Shown here: piece by piece, positions 55,777-64,000 of the stretch | How the letters are laid out: each line of letters starts with the position of its first letter | Numbering within the stretch: position 1 is the stretch's first letter | NCBI GenBank assembly: GCA_019059635.1 | Contig: JAGVRJ010000012.1 | Location: 186,001-250,000, forward strand | DNA from: Proales similis | Taxonomy: Eukaryota; Rotifera; Eurotatoria; Ploima; Proalidae | DNA length: 64,000 nt | Direction of reading: 5' to 3' | Program-made: the position numbers and the translations under genes | The notes under the pieces: generated by a model | Database searches by the model: none | Told to the model about the DNA's origin: nothing | The model's input: only the letters and a program-made list of their open reading frames with translations

Positions 55777-58700
55777 ATGTACAGCAAGTCGTCGAGTGCA
55801 GTTTCGCTTCCCAACGCTGCAGGCAGTGGTAGTGGCGCGGCACGCTCGAGACGAGCTACTGGACCGTCGAATGCGCCTCGTCAAACGCCTCTCTCGCAGT
55901 CTGTGAACCGCAACACTACCTCTGTCTCGGCCTCGTCCTCAATATCGCAAGGAATGTTCGAGCCGCCCGACTTGAGCTATTTGACCGAAGAAGAGCAGCG
56001 CATCATCCAGGCCGTTCTGGAGCGTCAACGTCTCGAAGAGACCAAAGACCTCACCAGCATTTCGTCCAGCCTGTCGACCAAGTGCGCTTTCTTTTCGACC
56101 CTTTGCCTGCGGGTGCACATTGCTAATCGAAGCCTTTTCCCTTCTTTTTTTTCTCTGTTTAGGAGTAGCACGCAGACAAACATTGTGAGGGAGGCAGGAG
56201 GTGGCATGCGCAAAGCGTCGACCACATTGAACGAACATCAGCTCGAGTGTATCAAGAACGGCAACGACCACGACCAGCAGCAGCAGCAGACAAGAGCGCG
56301 CTATCATTCAATTGACGACATTGCGGCGGCCACCAAGCAACGTTATGGTTCTATAGACACAGGCTACTCGTGTGAAATATGCAAACGGACCAAGTTTAGT
56401 CACCCGAACGCCGGCCACGCGTGTATCCTGTGCAACGCCAGGTGCTGTGTAAGATGCGCGTCAAAGTACATGGTGAAGAGCAAGCAGATCTGGCTGTGCT
56501 CGGCTTGCCGCAAGCGACAAAGAGACGAATGGTGTCGCCGCAAGGTTTCTACCTCCAACACAAACGACAAAGTGAACTGGCCCGATTCGTCAGCGGCTCG
56601 TCCTGCCACCGGCAAACGTCGACTTCCCGATATTAAACTAGTGAAACAACGATCGCAAGAGGCGGCCAGCTCAAACGAGTCGGCCACAAGTCGCATGAGT
56701 CGGCTTCAAAAGCACACGCTGATAAAGCAAGCGTCGCTTAACAATGCAAGCAATTACTTTGTCAATCTGGAAGAGAGATTCGACCAGGAAAGCGTTGCGT
56801 CGAGTGACCACTCAGAGATCGTCTCTCATGCTTCCTCTTACGAGCTGAGACTGAGGCCGAGTCGACTGCAAAAAGCCGACTCACTGTCGTCGTCAGAGGC
56901 GGCAAGCGACTCGAGAATGAATCAATCAGCGAGCATCCGCACCAGCGCAGTTCCTCCCACCCATCTTGAGTTGGACGAATCGACGCATGAATCAATGAGC
57001 TCGTGCGACGAACGCCAAATGACTTCAGAGCCCGATCAGCATTTGGACGAAAGCACTCAGCTAGACGCGGACGAAGACGAGGCTCCCAGTGAATTCACAG
57101 CGAACGGCGACGATGACCACGACGAGCTTGAGTTTGAAAGTGTGAGCATTGCCATGGAGCCCGAAATCAACCCGCACGAGCAGACCTCGAACCGCGCCAA
57201 TGTTCTGGCCTCTAAAATGAACAAATTTTTATCGGTGAGCTATTTTCGGCTGCTTTTGCCACTTTTGCACAATTCCATTTCGATCATCTGCCATATCAGC
57301 CGTATCGCCCACACCATCCGGTGTGCATTTCCGACTTGCTTCATTGCAAATCGATTGTCACATTCAAACTTGCGCCAATTTAGTGCATTATGAGAGATAC
57401 AAAAGGCATGATCCTGGTGAGAGGAGCCCAGTCGCTTGATGCAAATGAAACGGAAATGCTGTTGCCTGCCAGGGCATTGTATGAAGCCATTGCAAACGAA
57501 TTAGTTTGCTTGTTTAGGACGATTAGGACACTGATGATTATTGAAATGTTCGAGCTGTTGCATGAACTAGTCGCCGTCAGGAATGAGCTGATCTGGCTGG
57601 ATGTCGGCCCATTGATCATGACTAAGCCCTGGCTTACGCTGGCCTGTTCGACCTCGAGACCTCTCGGTGTTGAGACGGCCAGTTCTCTGATTTTTTAGGA
57701 AATCCTTCCCACTCTTTCTCTTTTCACGTCGTGCTCAAGTTGATCTGAACGCTTACTGCATTGCGCGTTCACATGACTTGCGACACGAATCGAGCATGGC
57801 AGACCGGATTCGCTCACTGGCGACTGGCTAACTGGCTGATTGACTGATTGCTAGATCCCCTCGCTCACTGAGTGGATGCAAAGAGAGCTTGTCTAACCAA
57901 CGATTTGTTTATAGAACAGCGAAAAAGGCGATATGATACGCAACCTGGTGCTTAGGAGGCCGTCAAAGGCAAACGGCTGGGCCTCTAGCTGTTCGACAAT
58001 CGACTCGAATCTGAGCGAGCTGAACGGCGAAGGAAACGAGACGCTAGGCGTTCGAATAGTCAGCGGACTGACAGTGTCCGGAAGCGCGGGCGCGTTCGTC
58101 TCCGAAGTAAAAGAAGACTCAGTTGCGGAGCGAGTCGGACGCCTCCAGCCCGGTGATGAGGTGCTCAAGTGGAACGGTGTCTCCCTTCAAGGCCTCTCGT
58201 TTGAACAGATATGTGAAACTATGGCGCGCAGCCGTAACGAGCCAACTCTTAGCCTTGTAGTCAAATCGCCCAGAGAGTAGGCAGCAGCCACCTTCATCTC
58301 TCCTGTTCGCTTGTAATTTTCTTTGCTTTTCAGCAGTGAGACTCGTAGTCGCCTGCTTGCTCAGCTCAACTCCACAAGTAAGTGCATCCTTCCATTCTCA
58401 ATTGTGTTCGATGTTGTCTTGTACTTGTGTTGTGATTTCACTCAAAGTTGAATTCGCCTCAATTGCGAGCGCCCCTCTTGCATGGTTCAAGCAGCAGCAG
58501 CAGCTCAAGAACAGCTCAGTTTCTCTAACTAAAGGTCAAATAGACCACGACGACGATTACGACGAAGCTGAAATTGTCTGCTCAATCAAGTCAGAAGTCG
58601 AAGCAGACTCGTTGATATTTGAGAGCATTACATTCTCTAATGGCGCTGGCCGATTTAAATCGACCGCGTTAGCCGTCCTGTTCATAATGGCGTGTCGCAA

Positions 58701-61700
58701 TGATTCCAAGCGACATGCGATCGGCTCGTTGGGAAGCGATTGCTCTCCGTCCTCTGCCTCCTGCTCGTCCGGTGTGCTCAGCTCGTCGATAAGATTTGTT
58801 GACGATTCAGACGAGTCGATGCCGGCGAGTCCGATCAGGTTCGATCTGGTTCGCGTCAGAACCAAGCGACAGCAGACGCCCGGCATAAATCTACTCACCC
58901 GCTACATGGACTGCGCGCCCATGAAAGCAGTCTGCCTGCAGGAGAGTGTCGAACGGCGCCGGTCGGCCGCTCAGACCGGCAGCATATTTTCCTACAGCCA
59001 GTACGAAAAGAGCAGCGAGATCGCCTACTCGCCCATTCCGCGCATACTCTACGCCGACAGCATATCGAGCACCAAGCAGCGGCTAAAGCGCAACAAATTC
59101 TATTTCATGAAAAAGTTCGAGCTGAGAAGCTTGAGCAGCAAGACGGGCAGCCGTCAGCTCACCACGCCTGTTCTCATTTCGCATTTGAATAGACACAATT
59201 TGAACGAATCGCTGCTGCTGAACGGCTCGATAAGAATGACAGGCCGTGGCAGTGTTGCAGACGTTCAACGTTCATGCTCCATTCAGTACATCGACGAGTT
59301 CGATTTAAGCTGCCTGATGCTCGATGAGAGGAATCAAACCATTCTGTTCACACCCTCCGCCAACTCAATGGAAGTAATCGACAAGTCGCGGAAGGTGTTC
59401 AACACCGACTCGTCCTGTGTGTCGAACCTGTCGAGCGCATGCAGACACTTGGCCAAGTCACTAAGCGTTTTATTAAGCCCGTGCGGGGTCGGCAAGTACT
59501 CCCGCTGAGCGCCCAATTCATCAAAAAAATTCTTATTCATTTTACACTCCAATTTCTTCGATTTTTGTAACATTTCTGTAAATTGCCTCGCAACACCAGA
59601 AGCTTTTTCTAGCCTCCAATTCTTTCTCTATTTTAAGTCCAACAGCTAATTTTCACACTTTTGCTTCTTTCTTTTTGGCATTTGAATATTCACACCGACA
59701 AGTAATAAATTGCAATTTATGTGCGCATTCATGAGCCAAACAAATGTTCGTGTTGTGTTCCTGTTCGTCTCTAATCATCTTCTCTAATAATCTAATCGAC
59801 TTTTTTTCCTGCTCGTCGCTGCCCTCTTTCTCTTTTAAACTTGAAAGAGCCAGCACAAGCCAAGCAGCAGATGAAGACGGACGGCGCATGTCTCGAGCGC
59901 ACTGTCGCATCTCTGGAGGTGAGCGCATGACCAAATGCACAATCTGATGGCGTTCGCTCATTTCTCGTCTAGCTCAAGACATTTTTCGATCCGGGCGAAT
60001 CGCAGTTGTTTGTCAACGTGTTGAGCGCAGAGCTCTATGACCCGCAGCCGTCTCGCAGTCAGCCCGTTCGGTTGAAATGCCTTGTAAAAGCGACCTCGGA
60101 CTTGTAAAAACTGCTTATCTCTCGCGCGCCCTCGCCGCATTCGTTCTAATCGAGAAATATAAATTTCAAGCGAATCGTACGAACAGGTCGGCGACACTTG
60201 CGACCAGCAGCAGCAGCAAACTGGTCTCTTTCAGCTCAATCAGGCGTTCTCATTTGAATTCAGCCGTCAGATAAATATTCAAAATGCGAACGTGCTTGTT
60301 TCACTCAAGAACGCCAACGACGACCTTGACATCGGAAAGGTAAGCGATCCAACACCCAGCCGAGAGAGATGGAGGAAGTGACATTGGTTCGTTCAAAAGG
60401 GCCAACTTGAGCTCGCTCAACTCTCGCATCCGAAAGAGCTGGTCAGACTCGATTTAAAATCGGCCACCAGCTCGACGAGTCGAAACGGAACGCCGAACGC
60501 CAACAAGAGACGCCAACTTCCCCACGTGCCTTGCCTCAATCGTAAAGGTCAAGCATTTCCACACTTTTTCGTTCATGTCTGCCAAGGTTGCTTAACGCCG
60601 ACTTGTCAAACAGGGTCGTCAGCTCCGGTCGTTCAGCAAGCAGCTAGCTTGGAAAGTCACTCGGAGATTGAGCTCGAGCCGGCGGTCGAAGAAACAGGCG
60701 AGTCGGAGGAGGACTGCAGCTCTTATCATCAGTCGATAGTGAACGACAAGCCGGCCGATAGAAGCAGGAGTCAATTTACCGCTCAGAGCTCGTTTCAATC
60801 CGACTCGGGCGCGGTTGAAAAGCCGAGCGAGAGCCAAGGTCTCTACAAGAGCCAAAGCTCTTCTCTGTCAGAAGCTGAATCAATAGAGCACGACGAGGAT
60901 GACGATCAGTCGATCAGTCGCGCTGACTCCAACGCTCCAATAGCCCCGAAGCCGGTCCATACTCTCTCGACGCCACATCTTGCTCCCAACAAGCTGAATG
61001 GCAGCTCGGCAATCAAAAAGCAGCTGACAAACGCGCCGGTCACCAACTCAGGCCCGCTCATGTCTAATTCGTCGTTCGATTTGGGCGAAAGCGAAGGCTT
61101 TTACTTGAAGAGCGAACGAAAGCCGAACGAGGCGAGCAAGGGCAGCCGCATGCCGGCGGCCATGAGCAAGAACCGCAGTCGACCCGAGCGCCTATTCTCA
61201 GCCGGCATGCTGAACGAAAAGGCATTCACCAACTCGGCCAAGAACTTGTACAACGTGTCGCGCACTGACCTGCCTGTGTTCGAAGGACAGAATCAATATT
61301 TGCACAACAGCGCCGACAGCGTGCACTCGGCTCGGTCAGAAATGCTCGAAGCAGCCGGTCGCCAGCACAGTCTGGATCACAATTTGACAAACAGAGTCGG
61401 ACAGATCAGTTCTATCCAAGAGCTGGACAAGCAGGGCAAGGCGAGCAGTCAAAGTGAATCGACTCCCATTCTGCCGGGCGTGGTCGCTCCCATGTTCAAC
61501 AAGACGAACGCCGATGAAACATTAGCCAAGAACGAGGAGGCAAAAGCAGATGGCACTCAGTCGGACTCGGCAATCTTAATCAACAACGTGAACGAGGTGA
61601 GCGCAGCCAACACCAGCCAACCGACAGGCAACCAGGCAAATAACAAGAAGCGCCGTCCGAGCATGGCCAAAGCCCTGGTCATTCTTGGCCTCTCCAAGAA

Positions 61701-62577
61701 GAGCAACAGTGCCAGCAATCTGGCGTTCGGTAGCTAATTGCAAATTCCAATGCTACTCTCTATTTTCTCTAATCGATTCGATGCAGGCAAACGGTTCGGT
61801 TTCGCTCGATCGGAGGAGTATGGCATGACACCGGAGTTACGCAGCCGCAGTTCAGACGATTCGGAGGAGAAACGAAAGCCCAGGTGAGCCAAGTCTGCGA
61901 GTGAAAAGAAGCCAGCTGATCTCTAATGAGTAAATTGAATTTTAGACTTTGGTCCGGTGCACTGCGTCTTCCACACGAGCAAGCTTACATGGAGTTCATC
62001 GAACATCTAGGTCCCGGGCAAAAAGTCAGCCGCCAAGTGCTCGGTCTGCCTTGTCTGGGCGAGCTCAAAATGCTTCTCTCTATCGAAGCACAAAAGCTCA
62101 ACATTGAAATCATCGAGTGTCGGAATTTGAAGCTAAAAGCCGGCACTCGGACCCCGCCAAGTAGGCAAACGCGCTGCTTTTCAAAAGCTCCCTGTTTCTA
62201 ATTCGCACTATTTTGTTGCGATTGCAGACGTTTACGTGAAACTCTACCTGTTTCACGGCAATCTGTGCGTCGAGAAGCAGAAAACGGGCGTTCAGCGACG
62301 CACTCTCAACCCCAACTATCAGGAAGTGATCAAATTCGACTCGGACTACAGAGGCAAAGTGCTACAGGCGGTTGTTTGGGGCGACTTTGGCAAGCTGGAC
62401 CGCAAGTCGTTCATGGGCATTGCGCAAATAGTCCTCGACGATGTAAATTTAAACACGATGGTCGTCGGCTGGTACAAGCTCTACTCGATAACGTCGATAA
62501 TCACCGACTTTTCGGTGATCGCCTCGGTCGGTGAATTGGCCAACGTGGACAGCGGCTACAGCATTCACTCAAAATAG
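55777..62577 (+). CDS. RIM: RIM, Rab3-interacting active-zone scaffold
   Basis: RIM organises vesicle docking and calcium channels at presynaptic active zones. Placed exons: 55777-56081, 56163-57234, 57915-58276, 58334-58377, 58448 to about 59490, about 59848-59918, 59973-60103, 60171-60339, 60400-60541, 60614-61729, 61787-61883, 61946-62160 and 62228-62577. The product is roughly 1,700 residues. Order of parts: Rab-binding helix (PDLSYLTEEEQRIIQAVLER), FYVE-like zinc finger with eight Cys (CEIC, CILC, CVRC, CSAC), Ser-rich linker, PDZ (IRNLVLRRPSK to LSLVVKSP), basic linker, a divergent C2A (QLFVNVLSAELYD) and a well-conserved C2B (ECRNLKLKAG, NVYVKLYLFHG, RRTLNPNYQEVIKF, LDRKSFMGIAQIVLDDV). 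The 3' edge of the fifth exon and the start of the sixth are uncertain. AATAAA is at 62901-62906. Confidence 0.93.
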
Positions 62578-63536
62578 CTTCATTCCTTCTTTGCTTATGT
62601 ATTCCCATCTCATCTGCAGCAACCTGCAGCCAAGCTGTACAAAGCCGACTGGTTGCTGAGGCCAGATCGCTTAACCAGATTGCAGCTTGACCAACCTTCT
62701 TTCCTTCTCTCAACACACATTCATTCGAATATTATTGCCATCAATCGTTTATTCTCTATTTGCGTTGAATTGAATTCAATTTTGGCTTTTCCTCAGATGT
62801 TTCAATCCAAAGTTTTTTGGCTTCTTCTTCTACTTTTTCGTCGCCTTTTTCCTTCGACAATTTGTTTGCTGGCGGCAAAATACAAATTCAATACAAAATC
62901 AATAAATCGCAAAATATCATCATGACGATAACGTGCGTGAGCATCCTTTCTGTCAAACAAAGAATCAAAAAGAAACGAGGAAGAGGGCAGATAGAATGCA
63001 TAGATGAAAGGGAAAAGAGAAGGAAAATTGAAGACCTGCCGTCGATCGATAGTCCCCTTCTAGTTTATGCCGGTCTTAAATTATAATTGCCGTGGGTGGC
63101 AATTTCGAAATTACAAGCCACGATGAGCAATATCTTGCTCGTGCTGATTGCAGACTGTAAACGAACATCCCATTGATGATCGGCACGGCCAGGATTCTGT
63201 TTACGACCGCAAGTCTCAATTAAACAGATTTTCATTGCCAAGCAGATTTACGATTCGATCGAGTCGAAAATCAGATAAAGACGACGAGGGTGATACCGAA
63301 CGGAAAAAGAACTCGTCAGGCGCTGCGTAGACCATTTTCGTCTGCTTTGGCAAGCGTTGCAAATCCAATTGTTCTCTAATTATGAACTGAAATATTTGCT
63401 CGAATGGCAACTGACTACCGACTGAGTGAGTGAGCGAATTTCGGCGAGAGAGAGAGAGAGAGCACTAGCTCGCCGCGATTCGAAAATAGAGCAACACCAA
63501 CAGAAAGAGAGCAAGAGGCGAAATCTGGATTCGAGC
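62578..63536. other. Intergenic RIM - ATP7-like
   Basis: This 959-base gap contains the RIM 3' region with AATAAA at 62901-62906. The rest is the AT-rich leader of the copper ATPase, with a GA run at about 63446-63460. No gene is recognised. Confidence 0.6.
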
Positions 63537-64000
63537 ATGTTCACTTTGATAAACAACAGCGTGAGGCAGCTGCTCTACGTCGTTTCAAAGAGCATCTCTC
63601 CGAGAGGTGAATCTGAGCGCTCACCTTTGCCGGTCTACCTCTAAAATTCAATTCATATAAAGTCGGCAAGAAAAAGCCACGGCCATTCACTCGCTCTCCT
63701 CTCGCTTGCTATTTATTCTTCGACTTTTCTCTTGACATCTGAATTCACTTGTTGTTTCGCACTTTTTCCAAATTGAACATTTTTCTCGACTTCTAATGTA
63801 GACGAGACGAGTTGGGAAAGACTTGACGGGCATGCCAATGTGAGAATGACAGAGACTGGCCAAGTCAAAGTGAGCATAGACGCGGAGACATGTTACATCC
63901 ACGTGACAGGCATGTCTTGTGTCCGATGCATAAATCGCATCCAGGACAGCCTAAAAAAAGAAGCCGGCATAGTCGACGTGCAAATTGCGCTTCTGACCGA
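63537..64000 (+). CDS. ATP7: ATP7-like copper-transporting P-type ATPase, N-terminal end (partial)
   Basis: The gene runs off the right edge. Exon 1 (63537-63606, starting MFTLINNSVRQLL) joins across a 195-base intron to exon 2 (63802 onward), in phase. Exon 2 encodes a heavy-metal-associated domain: CYIHVTGMSCVRC, then IQDSLKKEAGIVDVQIALL. The GMSCxxC motif is the Cu(I)-binding site of ATP7A/ATP7B and yeast Ccc2 N-terminal domains. The closest resemblance is to the fifth or sixth domain of vertebrate ATP7 proteins. The protein would pump copper into the secretory pathway. A copper chaperone or other HMA protein cannot be wholly excluded until the downstream P-type ATPase core is seen. Confidence 0.8.

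Noticed and set aside
1-64000. tRNA, rRNA and transposon search by eye
   Set aside because: No T-loop motif in a cloverleaf context, no rRNA-like block and no transposase or reverse transcriptase frame was found; a dedicated scan could still find weak cases.

Overview
The window is nuclear DNA from a bilaterian animal with a very compact genome. The animal assignment rests on recognisable orthologues of focal adhesion kinase, Distal-less, RIM, neurobeachin, anoctamin, a DEG/ENaC channel and Mab-21. Almost every intron I could place is 51-81 bases long; the clear exceptions are in neurobeachin (496), RIM (680, and one of roughly 350), Distal-less (205) and the copper ATPase (195). Several large genes are intronless or nearly so. 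The overall look fits a streamlined protostome invertebrate such as a mite or tardigrade, but I cannot name the species from sequence alone.

Layout. 1-938 (minus): 5' end of focal adhesion kinase. 2609-9714 (plus): a run of housekeeping genes, Rae1, VPS36, eIF5B and a SMIM15-like micro-membrane protein. 9913-16139 (minus): a peroxisomal ABCD transporter, RagA GTPase and a DEG/ENaC channel. 16914-22886: two PA-TM-RING ubiquitin ligases facing each other around a disordered protein with a PP1-docking motif. 24564-28390: an accessory-looking stretch with an 8-cysteine secreted peptide, an orphan membrane protein and a secreted giant SDS22-type LRR protein. 29433-40717 (minus): Distal-less homeobox, a class A GPCR and an anoctamin, separated by long non-coding gaps. 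41551-42681 (plus): Mab-21. 44206-53231 (minus): a small acidic secreted peptide and neurobeachin. 55777-64000 (plus): RIM and the start of an ATP7-like copper ATPase.

How they fit together. Most neighbours are functionally unrelated, as expected for an animal. Two themes stand out. Several products act in membrane traffic and degradation (VPS36 in ESCRT-II, RagA on lysosomes, two endomembrane RING ligases, neurobeachin, RIM). Neurobeachin and RIM, both presynaptic or trafficking proteins, lie head to head.

Most interesting observations: near-total intron loss in neurobeachin with only the 5'-most intron kept; two GC-AG introns (RagA and anoctamin); the about 27-repeat secreted LRR protein beside an orphan membrane protein; the 8-Cys peptide; a relic copy of a RING-gene exon; an anoctamin whose calcium-site residues look substituted; and a DEG/ENaC channel with an altered HG gating motif. 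I found no tRNA, rRNA, CRISPR array or intact transposon.
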